DNA from: Sistotremastrum niveocremeum HHB9708
Lineage: Eukaryota; Basidiomycota; Agaricomycetes; Sistotremastrales; Sistotremastraceae
Direction: 5' to 3'
Assembly (NCBI GenBank): GCA_001630475.1
Contig: KV419401.1
Coordinates: forward strand, 186,001 to 250,000
DNA: 64,000 nucleotides
Part shown: positions 1-11,655 of the stretch, piece by piece
Position numbering within the stretch: position 1 is the stretch's first letter
How the letters are laid out: each line of letters begins with the position of its first letter
The notes under the pieces: generated by a model
Told to the model about the DNA's origin: nothing
Databases searched by the model: none
Seen by the model: only the letters and a program-made list of their open reading frames with translations
Position numbers and translations under genes: made by a program

Positions 1-177
1 ATTGGACTATCATACGACATCATCTACGCTTGTATCATTTAAAGTAAGACACCAACTGTTGGACGCGGTTGATTCCATCCCTCATCGGAGCCCTCGCAAC
101 CAGGCCACACTCGCCTTGTCCCCACGCCCATAGCCTCTTCCTTGTTCCTCCAAGCTTAGAGCCGCCCACCTACAGCC

Positions 178-576
178 ATGTCCATCGTCCGTTCCACTCT
201 TGCTCGCTATCTTTTCCCTAATGTGCGCTCTCTTCTTGCAACTGTGGTGGTGGACTCCGTTGACCCTGACTCCCTTTTTCAGACACCAGACGCGCCAAGC
301 GCGCTCTCTGTACCATCCTCTGTTGTAACACCTGTACCCACATCATCATCGAGACCGCCAGTATCGGTGAGTAGTCATTGTCTCTCATCGCGAAATCGGT
401 TTCAAACGGAGAACATCACAGCGAGCCTCATCGACGGCCTCGACAACATCCCAGTCAGACCAACCAAAGACAACCGCGTCGAGTTCATGGGATTTCCTCG
501 TCCATGGATCGCTCCTATGATCATGACCCCATCGGCTTGTCATTGTTCCATCTGTATTCCATCCGTGTACCCGTAG
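178..576 (+). CDS. Possible small Ser/Thr/Pro-rich hypothetical protein (weak)
   Basis: An ATG at 178 follows a CT-rich leader and opens a frame of 132 codons rich in Ser, Thr and Pro. A GTGAGT donor at about 366 and an acceptor ending near 420 would give a shorter spliced product ending near 520, also low in complexity. No domain is recognised and nothing outside the frame supports it. It could equally be a chance open frame. Confidence 0.2.
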   Translation: MSIVRSTLARYLFPNVRSLLATVVVDSVDPDSLFQTPDAPSALSVPSSVVTPVPTSSSRPPVSVSSHCLSSRNRFQTENITASLIDGLDNIPVRPTKDNRVEFMGFPRPWIAPMIMTPSACHCSICIPSVYP

Positions 577-3321
577 ACCACCATCTCTTCTCTCCATCCC
601 TGCCTTCATAATCCCTGCTTTCCTGCTTTTCCTTTTCCCTTGCATCTGGTTTTCTGTGTCGCCACGATCATTATGTATCCATCTGGGTTTTGTGAAGGAA
701 ATGTGTCCATAACATGCGTCTCAGCCTATCCGCACGAGTCTCGTGTATGCGGCCAGGTCCATGATCGCGTGGCTCCTTCCCTAAATACCTCACGACGACC
801 CCGCCATTCTTGGCAGATGCCCGTACTATACTTTTTACTGTAATTTCGTGGCATGTAGTTTCATTACATTGTGGCATTATCGTGTTTTCTATACACTTGG
901 GTCGCATCTCAAATCTGATTGCTGATGGAACGCCGTGGAACATGCTGCGGACCAGACCAGACCGAGTACCTCAGTACGTACTACCGAGAATCACATATAC
1001 ATGTGCTCCTCAGGTACCTGGCGTGCAAGTGATTAACCGACGCTGAGTTGTCTGGGCTAGACAGTTCGCACAGAATCCGAAGCAAAGCAAGCGGCAAAGG
1101 TTGACTTGTAGACTGAGACGACTGTGTATGGGGCAAGGGAGGGCGAGAGCGCTCTAATTTAGTGAGCCGCTGAGGTGAAGCTGATCGCGCTCTGGCGGCA
1201 GCGCCAATGTGAGCGCATTTTCTGCACGAGCCTTCAGCCAGCTTCGAAAACGCGAGATATGACACCAGTTCGATCATTAGGTTTCGTAATGGCCCTGCTC
1301 AGATGGCACCATGGCGGAAATCCCGAGTCGCACCAGCATGTCTCTTGAGGTAATCGCCAGTTTCCTTTCCGATCTCAATATTGTCATCGGTAGAGTGTCA
1401 GCGTGTATGGTATGATATAAGGCCGATGTATCACTCATGAACGCACGAGCTTCATGGACACACCCTGCCTAAGATTCGGCCGACAGCATGATGAGTGGAG
1501 TGGCAAAGTTCGAGGAAAATCTTCAAACGCAGATCCTAGACTCTCAGGCTCTCCAGAAGTCCAAGCAGAAAACATAGATGCGGAGATAAGGTAAAAGAGC
1601 CTCGAGTTCAAGATTGTTGCCAACCCCGCGTTGTCCATTTCGCAAGCTTCAACTTATAAGCGCCCGAGTGCCGAAGATGCCGAAGTCAAGTTTCCCACGT
1701 ATTCAAACAAGGCGCAGTCGATGTTTGAGCGAATGGAACTTTCGGACAGTGCATGAGATTGTCTTGTGCTGGCATGGAAGATTGACCAGACGATGGGCGC
1801 ATATATGTGTGAACCTTCACTGTATGAATTTTGAATTTTACTGCGGATGCCTCGTGGTCTATGAAGATGAAGCCTGAGTCAGCTTGGCAACTCGCCTTGA
1901 GACGCGGTGCTTGGGAGGATATACCAAGGTCAAGTACGAAGATCAATCTCGGAGAGCGAGTCGTTCGCAACCTGCGCCCATATCCTGATCTCGAGGGGCA
2001 GCAAGGTATTGCTTGATGGAGCGAAAGATGAGAGCTCCTTTGAGAACAAAGATTCCAACCTCGAGTTGAGTGGAAGGGTCGACAACGAATCTCCGGAAGG
2101 CAAGTTAGCAGTTAAAAACGGCACAGTGAGAGAGCTGATGGCTTCGTGAGAGTTAAACGACTCGTGAAAAAAATTGGTTGGACAGAGTCACTGGCGTCTT
2201 GGACGGCAATCACATTCGCGAAGTCCGACATGATGGCGGGGTGTGGAGACTTGCGTGAAAGAGCAGCAAGATACCCTTGCCCATGAAACCCTACAGACAG
2301 CCCTTGATATATAGCGCCGCCGGTCGGCAGCAGTAGCGAGAACCCTAAGCGCCGTAATTACGGTGAAGATCACCGCGACAGAAACATTTGCGAAGTGACT
2401 TCTCACCTTTGAAACCTGCAGGTTATCACTTCTAAAGTTCCGGCATTGATCCTATTCCGAAAGTCACCGGAGATCGCTGGTTGTTTCACTTTGGGAACAT
2501 TGCCTGACGTCTTTCATACACTATTGGGGTCTTGGGCTTCGATTGATTCATGGGCTGTGAGTCAAAGTTACAATAAGGGCCAAGAATAATCGGAGAGGCT
2601 GGACGCACCGGCTGGAAGCTCCACGATGATGGTAGTTGATGTTGAACAACTGATTGAAGTCAAAATGTCGAGTTGAAAGACACAGGACCTGATCGAGGAC
2701 TGATCAAGGGTTCGATTCCCACCCCGGTCAAGCCTATGCTTCTGAACGCACCCCTTTTTGCATGCCGCAATCTCGGGAAAGGTTTGGCGGCGAACTATAT
2801 CGGACTAGCACGCTTGCCGCCGCTTCGAGTTGTTTGTAAGGGCGACCCGCTGCGAGCAACCCGGACGAAAACCTGTCTCGACAAATTGTCGACCTCCGAA
2901 ATGGCAATGTATGGTAAGGGTCAAGAACCGCAATGACGACAGTCATTGATCGCTAGAAAGCAGTGCTATTGTGATGATCTTGGTCGCTTGCAACTCCGCA
3001 ACGTCGGGCTGGGAATGGAAAGACAATAATGTGACAGCAAGATGAGATCTAGTTCTGTCAGGAACATAAAGGAACGATGTGCTGTCGTTCTGACGAGTCT
3101 GATCCACGTTTCCAAGAAGCCCTGGTGCGCAAATGTTACAGGGAGATTTACAAGCGAACACGAGGAGTTTTGGGGCACATGAAAAATGATCATTTAGACG
3201 ACCATTTCAGCATGGATAGCTGAGAATTCAGAGTCGCCAAAGCCGATGCATATGAGACAAGGGACAAGACGCGTGACGCGCTGCAGAATGTACTGGGTTG
3301 GCTAGACGACGCCGACGACGA
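577..3321. other. Unassigned stretch, no supported gene
   Basis: Only short frames on both strands, none with a recognisable domain or a convincing splice chain. A T-arm-like string (GGGTTCGATTCCC) near 2706 is not part of a foldable tRNA. I see no repeat structure. Confidence 0.5.
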
Positions 3322-3676
3322 TCAAGACGAGGTCTTCTGGGAATAAGACAGCTGGAACGAGGCTTGGATGGGAATGGACTGCCGGACGAGCATTAGGTCT
3401 GGAATACCTTGTTAATGAAAAAAAGAGAAACCCTTGTTGTAGCCGTTGCGATGCACCGAAAAAAGGAATTGAGACTCCGACGTGTTCGGTTTCCTCTGCA
3501 GTGGAGTTCTGATTCCCGTCGCTTTCTCCCTGCTCACCACATCGTCCGCCCCGATAATCAATCGTCTCCAAGACGTGTCGAACGGTCGCCTCGTACGAGC
3601 TCACTGTACGTCGCGTCCAGACCTCATCTGCTCTCCATCCAAGCTTGCTCAAGACCACGTGTGCCAGCTTGGTCAT
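3322..3676 (-). CDS. Possible small hypothetical protein divergent from the kinase gene (weak)
   Basis: A minus-strand open frame runs upstream of the kinase gene. The longest version has no ATG; the first in-frame ATG is at 3676. A GTGAGC donor and an acceptor ending in TAACAAG would join it to a short last exon reading IPDLMLVRQSIPIQASFQ and ending at 3322. The product would be about 70 residues with no known domain. The spliced reading looks more protein-like than the unspliced one, which is the only reason it is listed. Confidence 0.2.
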
Positions 3677-3919
3677 ATATAGGTCACTAAGCCTGAGAGC
3701 ACTCTCGACGACCAAGCCACACTCTCCTTTTGCTAGGGACGCGACCGCAAGACGTGAGAGTATATTTTCTATGTGTTCACTAGTGTGGCTCACGCCGACT
3801 GCGCAGTTTTAGTTGGTCAACCCATATCACAACCTCGACTGCCACCCATCCTTAGTCACGCAGCCACTCTTCCCAAAATCTCCTTCTATCCCTGAAGCCA
3901 CCCTTGTATTTAGACTGCC

Positions 3920-6900
3920 ATGGACTCGTCGACCACACTCTCCCCTGAAATGGGAACTTCGCGCTCGTCGCGTCCAGCGTCAGCTGCTGTGGCATATCAA
4001 CCATCCGCATCCTCCTCTTCTCGCAAACGCGCTTCCCATCAAGTCACAACCCAACAACCTGAAGAACCAACTCCTACGCATGACGTCTATTCGCACCCCC
4101 ACGCACAAGCCTATCTCGCTGCGCATCCTAAACGAACGATTCCCCGTTTCGGTCCTTACTTGTTACTTCAAACATTGGGAGAGGGCGAATTTGGAAAAGT
4201 GAAACTGGGCTTGCATCACCAATGGGGAGAGGAGGTTGCCGTCAAGCTGATTAGAAGGGCTGGAGTTGACAACACCGTGCGAATGAGCAAGGTTTCACGG
4301 GAAATCGAAGTTCTCCGAGTAAGCTGCCTTCTTCATTCGTTTCCTTCTCTAACGGGTGGCATTGTATAGACAATCCAACACCCGAACATTGTGCATCTTT
4401 ACGATGTCATCGAGACCGATAAATACATCGGCATCATCCTCGAATATGCGTCTGGCGGCGAACTCTTCGATCATATTCTGGCCCATAGATATCTCAAAGA
4501 AAAGGACGCTTGCAAACTCTTCGCGCAGCTCATATCAGGCGTGGCTTATATCCATGCCAAAAAAATCGTTCATCGAGATCTCAAGCTCGAGAACTTGCTC
4601 TTAGACCGCAATCGGAATGTCATCATTACCGATTTTGGGTTTGCCAATAGATTCGAGGATAGACCGGATGATCTCATGCAAACCAGTTGCGGCAGCCCTT
4701 GTTACGCTGCTCCTGAGCTGGTCATATCGGAGGGACTCTACGTTGGCTCTGCCGTCGACATTTGGTCTTGTGGTGTCATCTTGTATGCCATGCTCGCAGG
4801 ATATCTTCCCTTCGATGACGACCCAGCCAATCCCGACGGCGACAATATCAACCTTCTCTACAAATACATCATCAGTACCTCCCTCACATTCCCCGACTAT
4901 GTCTCACTCGAGGCCCGCGATCTCTTGTCCAAGATGTTGGTTCCAGATCCTAACAAGAGAGCCGATCTATCGGTTATCATGTCTCATGTGTGGCTTCAGC
5001 CTTACGCGTACCTCTTCCACCGAACCGTGGAGGAGATGGAGGCTCTCACTTTAGAACAGCAGCGCCAGAAACGTCTGCACTACCAGAAGCAGATGCGTCC
5101 CGCAGAGAACGCTGGCAAGATGACCCGCAGTCACAGTTCCGCTGTGCCATCATCTGCCGCGACCTCGAGGAGAGGAATGTCTCCCGGCGGCGAGTCGGCC
5201 TACGATACCTCGATGGATCAAGAGGCAATGTACAGCACTCGTCAACCGCAATCTTCGCGTAGGGCTGCTGCATCCGCCATTGTTATGCCTACTGCACCTT
5301 CTGCTCTCGACGATCCCTTCGTCATTGATGCACCTTCACCTGCTAGAGAAACAATCACTGAGGCTTCTTCGCCTTCAGAACCCTCCCAGTCTCCCCGATC
5401 CCGTCGTTCGAGTTCAAAGGAAACCAGCAAGCCCTCGAAGAAACCTTCCGCAGCAGCATCTACCGATCTCCTTCCTGTCGCAAGATCCCCTGGTCAGGAC
5501 AGTGTGTCGCGTAGGAACACCGCTCGCCATACCATCCAGGTCGAATATGCCAAGCCTAATGAAGATGATGCCAATGAGTCCATTGCCACTGGTATCTACG
5601 TTGGCGACGCCGTCGCACCTCCCAGTGCTCCCACCAACACCCCGACTACGACACCCAAAAAGCGAACCGCTGCCCCCGAGCAAGAAGAGAGAACCCCACG
5701 CAAAACTACTCCTTCCTCTCCTTCCCCTACCGAGCGAACACCTCGAAAAACCACAACATCTTCCCCTGCCCCCGTTGTCACTTCTTCCATGTCAACGTCC
5801 ACGTCCTCCAAGGTTTCTCCGTCCTCTCCTACTTCTGCTCCACGTGCGGTCAACGGAAGATCCAGCGCCACTCGAGTCGATCGTGCCACTCCTCCTTCTT
5901 CATTCTCTAGGGGATCAGCAGCTAAACTCTCCAATCTTGCAAATGAAAAGGCTCCTTCTCCGACTCACGTGACGCAACCACCACCTCAACCCCAACCTCG
6001 TCCTCCTCAGGTCATCCAGTCTCCCGCTCCGGTCTCCACTGAGCTCAAAGTCGTCACCTCTGACTCGAGCGATTCAGCATCGTCTAGTAAACGTCATCGT
6101 CGTGGATTATCCGTGGATAAATTCGGCTTCGGGAAGCTCCTTAACGGCCACTCCGACAACGAAAGCTCGTCTCGTGCTGTCAATGGCTATGATCCCAAGA
6201 GAGCCACTCTCCAGACTCCCTTGCCATCCGGGTACTCGAGTCGCACGGCGTCTCTCGCAGCCGAGTCTAATGACTCTACGGCGACGGGAACTTCGACACT
6301 GCCATCTGCACCTGAAGAAGAGAGTTTGGCAGAGAAAAAGAAGTCACGGCGCAAGACCGCTTTGAGCTTGATGGTTGAACCATTGAGAAGCAAGTATGTG
6401 TTCGAGCTTATAATTCCGCCCATCGTCTTTACTTATTATATTTAGGACTATGCGAGGATATAAGAGGTCTTCGGCCACCGTAGAGCCAGAATCTGAGAAG
6501 GCAAACAATGCATCGCGTCAACAGGCTCCTCCAATGTCGGCCACCGTTCAGAGCACCACGACGCCAGTGAATGCCTCCTTCCTGAGCACGGTGCAAAGAC
6601 CAGGCGCCAAGGCACCCCTCAGTGCTTCCACCACCAAGGCTCAGAAGGTCATGAACTGGTTCCACCGGGGCAGTTCAGTGCGCGTTGGGAATAAGGTTGA
6701 TCCAGTCGTCGATATCCAACCTGAGGAAGATCGCTCGACCACGCCAACGCTTGACAGTTATCGAAACAATCAGGCAGCTTTGTCTTCGACCAGTACTATC
6801 AATCACCCGAGCATCTCGAAGCAACTCAATGGCACGGAAGGTCAATCTCAGAAGTCCGGTACGACTCCATCCAGCTGGAAGGGTCAGCGCAGTGCGTCGT

Positions 6901-7728
6901 CTGGAGACACTAGTAAAGGTATTGCTGGTCGTGCTCGTGATACCTTAAGTCACGTCGCCGCTGCCATGCCGAAGGGCGGTCACTCCAAGGGCTACGACAA
7001 GAAGGCCATGCGTGTCCATCATGGTGCTGTCGATCAAGGCACTGTGACAACTGGCGCTCCTCCCGAAGTCTTCGCGCAAGTGACGAAGGTTCTTCTTACG
7101 ATGGGCGTTGAACTGCAGAAAGAAACGGAGTACAAATATCGTTGCATTCGTCCCAAACAGAGAAAACCTGCAGTCGGGCTCGGCTTCGCAGATCCGGCAT
7201 CTCCTACCTTGGGTGCTTTCGCTGTCTCGGGCACCGCTGCTTCCAATGGGGTATGTACTGATTTCCCTCATGTTAACCCATTCGCTAATAACTTCTCGAA
7301 GGTCGATAAACGTGGATTACCTGTGCCCTCGCAGTCGACAGGCATGTTCCGTGGACTTCTTAGTCGTCGACAGTCCCAGCAAGCTGCTTCCGGCGCTACT
7401 CTGTCACCCGAAACCCATGATCCTTCTCCTTCGAGCAGCTCTGCTGGTCATCTCTCTCCCGAGATGGGTTCACCTCTGCCCTCTACGAACGGCGAACCAC
7501 TGTACGGCGATAAACATGTTGACCAGGGAGATGAAGTTCGATTCTCTGTGGAGCTTACCCGCATGGATAGACTGGATGATACCTTCAGTCTGGATATCAG
7601 AAGGCTGAAGGGTAATCTGCGGAGCTATAAGTTTTTATATGACACTCTGCGAGAGTGAGTCGTCTACCTTCTCCATGCTGCAGAATCCTGACGATGTTTC
7701 TTTCAGACGTTGCAACTTCCCTCAATAG
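3920..7728 (+). CDS. CAMKL serine/threonine protein kinase, Kin4-like, with C-terminal KA1-like end
   Basis: Five exons (3920-4318, 4370-6393, 6446-7250, 7302-7654, 7707-7728) give about 1,200 residues. The kinase domain spans roughly residues 75-355: Gly loop [14 protein letters not shown] lysine, catalytic loop [13 protein letters not shown] in DFGFANRF, activation segment [13 protein letters not shown]. That activation loop is typical of AMPK-related kinases. A long Ser/Thr/Pro-rich linker follows, then a block with [19 protein letters not shown] and a terminal ERCNFPQ, which resemble the KA1-like end of fungal Kin4/CAMKL kinases. Members act in cell-cycle checkpoint or polarity signalling; the exact substrate cannot be read here. 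The last intron matters: reading through it would remove the conserved terminal residues. The third intron is 51 nt and in frame. Confidence 0.9.
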
Positions 7729-8431
7729 ATCCCTTAGTTTTCGCTAGTCGAAAACGTAAATCTCCTTTGCTTGTACATTCTAGGATATCTTGCTCTTTTG
7801 TCTTCTCAATACTGCTTCAAGCGCCTCGTCTTCATAGCGCATACATTTCCTTCTAGTGTCTCTATTTCCTTCTCGTCTTTTACCGGTATTCTGGCCTAAT
7901 CTCTGCGGAGCTCGTCTATTTCATTCCCCTACTATGGCAAAAAAAGACACTTTTTTATTAGCTAGTCCCAATTCCTCACTTATTTCACTAAGCATGCATG
8001 TGTAGAAGTATTACGAGCATGGAGCGCTAGTCTAATAATAATCATGCATAAAAGCTCCTGCTTTCATTTCACTCTAAAGCTGAGCATGACCAGGACCCGT
8101 TTCAACCTCCCTGGCTCTGCAGCTTGCAAGGCTCGCAAAAGCGTCTTGTAACTTTGCAGATCTGCACGGCACGATTCACTCATTCGCCCAAAACGCTCGA
8201 GAGTCGAAGTCGCTGGTAGGGGAGCGAATGCAGGGGGTCTCATTGGCCCGCAGCGTTCTGCTCGACCTTGCAATAGTCTCAGCGCAGAAGTGACAGGGTA
8301 ATGAGTTCAAGCGGCGATAAAAGGACGGGAGGGATGTGGCTCTGAGACCTGCGATCCGATAGAGCCAGTCGAAAGGCTGTTGGCTGGAGATGTGTACATA
8401 TAGGAGGTGACCAGGATATTTGCCACCCACG
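7729..8431. other. Intergenic, convergent 3' ends
   Basis: Lies between the ends of the kinase and MED10 genes. T-rich and CT-rich, consistent with 3' UTRs; short frames on the minus strand have no recognisable content. Confidence 0.5.
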
Positions 8432-9245
8432 TTACGTCGTAGAGGTCGAGTTGAGTGCAGGGTCAGGTCTTTGGTCCATCTCGTTCTCGGCTTTCGTAGT
8501 CTCTATGCCGCCATCAACGTCATGAGTCTTGGATTCGGTGGTGTTGGCAGAGTCTGGATTCAAATAAGGCGAAAGCTCTGGGAACGCCTGCTCGAGCGCG
8601 CTGTCCAATAATTCTGTGTAGGTCTGACGAAAATTCAGCGAGACGGCTAGTCCAGACCGCTGGATCACAGACCTGTATAGCATCGATCTTCCCATTCATG
8701 AATTGGTTCTCCAACGCTGCACGTTCTATCCTGTCTCGCGTAAGGATCATAGGGTTTCGAGCATTGTCAACGTCTCTAAACTCAGGTGGTCAGGACGGTT
8801 GTATTCTGGCAAGGACAGATAACAAACGCGAGAACTTGGATCGGTATTGTGGTGGTCACATTTCGAGACAGATCCTCAATGGTGGCTAAGTGACGGACGA
8901 CTTCATTTCTACGTGGGAATGTGTAAGAAAAGAGCTTGTCGCAGACGACCGTGCTTACACTCTCGAGCCAATCTGCTTCTGTGGTTTATTGCCATTCTGA
9001 TCAAGCTTCTCGCGAGAGTTGTCATTAATGGCAGTCGTGCCCAGATTGTACAATGCATTCGCAAGAGCAATGAGCTCCAACTCGATGTCGCCGTTCAGAC
9101 CTGTGGGCGCGGGTGATATGGGAGAGTCAGGTCTCGGTGAATCATTGGCCCCAGGAGATGGAATGGCTATAGGGCTCGGAGCATTGCGAGTGGATGTCGA
9201 GGCGGCAGCAGCTGAGCGTTGTGCTGGTGTGTCCCAGTGAGCCAT
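8432..9245 (-). CDS. MED10: Mediator of RNA polymerase II transcription subunit 10
   Basis: Four exons (9245-8959, 8908-8828, 8775-8673, 8623-8432) encode about 220 residues. MED10 (Nut2) sits in the middle module of Mediator, bridging activators and RNA polymerase II in the nucleus. Support comes from a family-like block: ELIALANALYNLG, then IPIQVL, DNARNPMILTRDRIERAA, ENQFMNGKIDAIQ and ALEQAFPEL, matching the Nut2 pattern (VPLEVLxYIDxGRNP, LERAxxxNQxxNGK). The N-terminus is Ala/Ser/Pro-rich. All three introns are short and each junction keeps frame. The tail after AFPEL is acidic and probably disordered. Recognition rests on motif order. Confidence 0.8.
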
Positions 9246-9814
9246 AGCTGGAACCGATCATCCAGACATCGCCCGAAATGGTAGTACACTCGGCCGGCAA
9301 CGAGCGCTAATCAACAACAATGAACATCGAACACGAAGAGGGCACCGAGTCATTACTTACAGCCGTTGCTGACGCTGCTCTGCACCCTGATTACTATTGC
9401 ATCGTAAGACAGATTTCGTACTGTAGATACCCAAACTTAGTTTGCTGACCTTTCGAGTCGATCTTATTCGCCTGCTTCCCGCCTGGCGTCTGCGACGGGA
9501 ACTTGTTTGCGTACACTCACTCTTGAGAATGAGTAGTCCGCTATCTTGCGGATCAATTTTCTATTCAACTGAATAGTATCATGACAAAGCATCTTTCAAT
9601 CTTACGAGTTTTTTGCTGGTAGAGACGACATTCTCTGGACTTGCGCGTTTGCTTCGTCGGCGGCAGAATCGTCGCGGCAGGCCCTTGATCTTCCAGCATG
9701 GTGACTCCAACGGACACTGCCCGTGCTTGTTCCTGTGCCTGATAAAAGCGGGACTGGATTGCTGTCAGAGAGACTAACATACCCCACACGTGCACCCAGA
9801 CATTCCTAAATCCA
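9246..9814. other. Intergenic between MED10 and hydrolase copy 1
   Basis: Upstream regions of two divergent genes. A minus-strand open frame around 9565-9831 overlaps the hydrolase start and shows no domain. No clear promoter element identified. Confidence 0.4.
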
Positions 9815-10987
9815 ATGTCATCTCCGATCACCTTCCTCTACAAAAAAATCGACGACGTTGAGATCTCACTCGATGTTTGGCTACCGGATTCCAACGCTGT
9901 CCCCAGGTCTGAATCAGGCCACTGACCGGCTTTAATCTGGTTCCACGGAGGCGGAGGCTTCTGTGGCGACAAAGGTCCAGAAAAGTCACAATGGTTTGGC
10001 CACTGGATAAAGGGCAAGTGACTTTCCCTTTGTACATATGGACAGTCATTCATCCCCGGGCAGATTTCACGACCAAGTTGAATGGCCATTTCTTCATTTC
10101 CGCCAACTATCGACTCTTGATTCCAACCACTGCACACGATATGATTGACGATATTCGAGATGTATTCAAATATGTTTCTGAACATCTGGCTTTGGACCCC
10201 GTGGGCAACACTAAATTTTCCGTCGATCCATTCAAACTAGCGGTCGGTGGTGAAAGCTTCGGCGGATACATGGCCCGCTTGGCAGGAATCCATGTTGACC
10301 CCAAACCAAAAGCTTTGGTTTCCATGTATGGTAAGCATAGTCTATCAAAGCACGTGTTCTTGCCACTCACTGCCATGTTATCAATCAGGCATGGGAGGCG
10401 ATCTCCTTAGTCGTTTTTATCTCGATGGGATTGTCACCTCGGAGAAAATGCCGTTTGGAAGCCCCCTCTTTGATCTCTCCAACCCTAGATTCCAAACAAT
10501 CTACGAACTCTCGAAGGTTGAAACTTCCACTAAAGCCGGCTTCGACGAGAATCACCGACCTCTAGGAGGTGATCGACAAGGCCTATATCCTCTCACTATT
10601 CAGAGAGGAAAATATCTCGACTATCTCACTGGAATCAAGGGTCTCTCCCAGACTCTGGAAGAAGAGAAGATCTGGAGCGCGACCGAAGCCTCACAGCTGC
10701 AGCAAGTTCCCAAAGTAGCTCATAACGTCATTCCCCAACTGCTACTGAGTTCAGACTTCCCACCGATTTACTTGATTCACGGCACCGCGGATAGCGTTGT
10801 CTCGATTGACGAATCGGAGGCGACAGATAAACAGTTGAGAATATTAGGGGTGGAGACCCACTTCGTTGCCTACGAGGGCGGCGAACACGGGTTTGATAAC
10901 GCCGCAGGAACAAAAGCCCAACAGGGAGATCCAATCTATGAGAAACTCAAACCTTTGAAAGAGTGGTTGAGAGCGAAGCTCGAGTAA
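9815..10987 (+). pseudogene. Alpha/beta hydrolase (HGGG esterase/lipase-like), copy 1, with in-frame stop
   Basis: Exons 9815-10013, 10064-10330 and 10389-10987 align along their whole length with the minus-strand copy at 32261-33427. Visible: oxyanion motif HGGGGFCGDKG, nucleophile elbow GESFGGY, acid-region HGTADS and catalytic His in GGEHGFD. The reading frame carries a TGA at 9923-9925 (codon 37), where the paralog has Leu in HLPALVWFHGGGG. A protein starting at 9815 would stop before the oxyanion motif. Intron 1 (10014-10063) starts with GC (AGG|GCAAGT), while the paralog uses GT. Everything downstream is well kept, so inactivation is recent, or the stop is a sequencing error, or a downstream start is used. 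Likely substrate class: small esters; not determinable. Confidence 0.75.
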
Positions 10988-11655
10988 AATCACGGCCGTT
11001 TGTCGGAAAAACTGATCTTGTTTGGGACGATAAAATGTATCCTCTGTCGATCAATAAAATCAGATGCATATGGCTATTTCCATCTGAGATTGAAGATATT
11101 CCAGTGCCCTGTTTCAAACAAACCACAGCGCAGGAGCGTGTGACACGGCAATCGTTGAAGAGGCACCACTGTGCGATCAGGAAGCGTAGCGATCGAGGAG
11201 AAGAGCGAAATGGAATGGACTCTGGCAATGCCGATCGCTTCGTACAATCCTCAGGGGTATATAATACGAGATTGAGCCAGTGATTCACGAGGCTGGGGTG
11301 AGAAGGGGTGTTGGAGAAGCGAAGAAGAGGGAGATCTTCAGATCGTCGGCCAGTCGCGTGATAAGAGTTCGGAGCCGAGCGCGGCCCACTCTATTCTGTA
11401 ATTTCGGGGCAATATCGATGCATCAAACACCCCGCAAAACTAATTGATTTCCTTGTAAATAATAATTTGCAACAGTACAGATGATAGACGTAGCGAGGTA
11501 CGTTTTTGAAGAGATAACTGAGATCGTGGAGCGGAACTCAACCACGATATTACTTACTGTACAAGTTAGGTGCTCAAGGGTTAGAAAGGTCGAAATACAA
11601 CATCCCCAAAGAAACCAGAAAACAGAAGAAAAAACATGTAATTGATTAAGTGAGA
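10988..11655. other. Intergenic, convergent 3' ends
   Basis: Lies between the 3' ends of hydrolase copy 1 and the first DUF6534 gene. AT-rich patch near 11440-11470. Nothing coding recognised. Confidence 0.45.

Noticed and set aside
2640-2720. T-arm-like string GGGTTCGATTCCC as a tRNA gene
   Set aside because: The T-stem has mismatches and no matching acceptor or anticodon arm is found upstream.
3676-3793. N-terminal extension of the minus-strand frame next to the kinase
   Set aside because: It lacks an ATG; the only start would be GTG, and no upstream exon fits.
6450-6948. Separate genes suggested by long alternate frames inside the kinase gene
   Set aside because: They overlap the spliced kinase reading, whose domain order and terminal residues are consistent.
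10014-10045. Short 32-nt intron in hydrolase copy 1
   Set aside because: Using the later acceptor (10063) gives a normal 50-nt intron and matches the paralog exon start.
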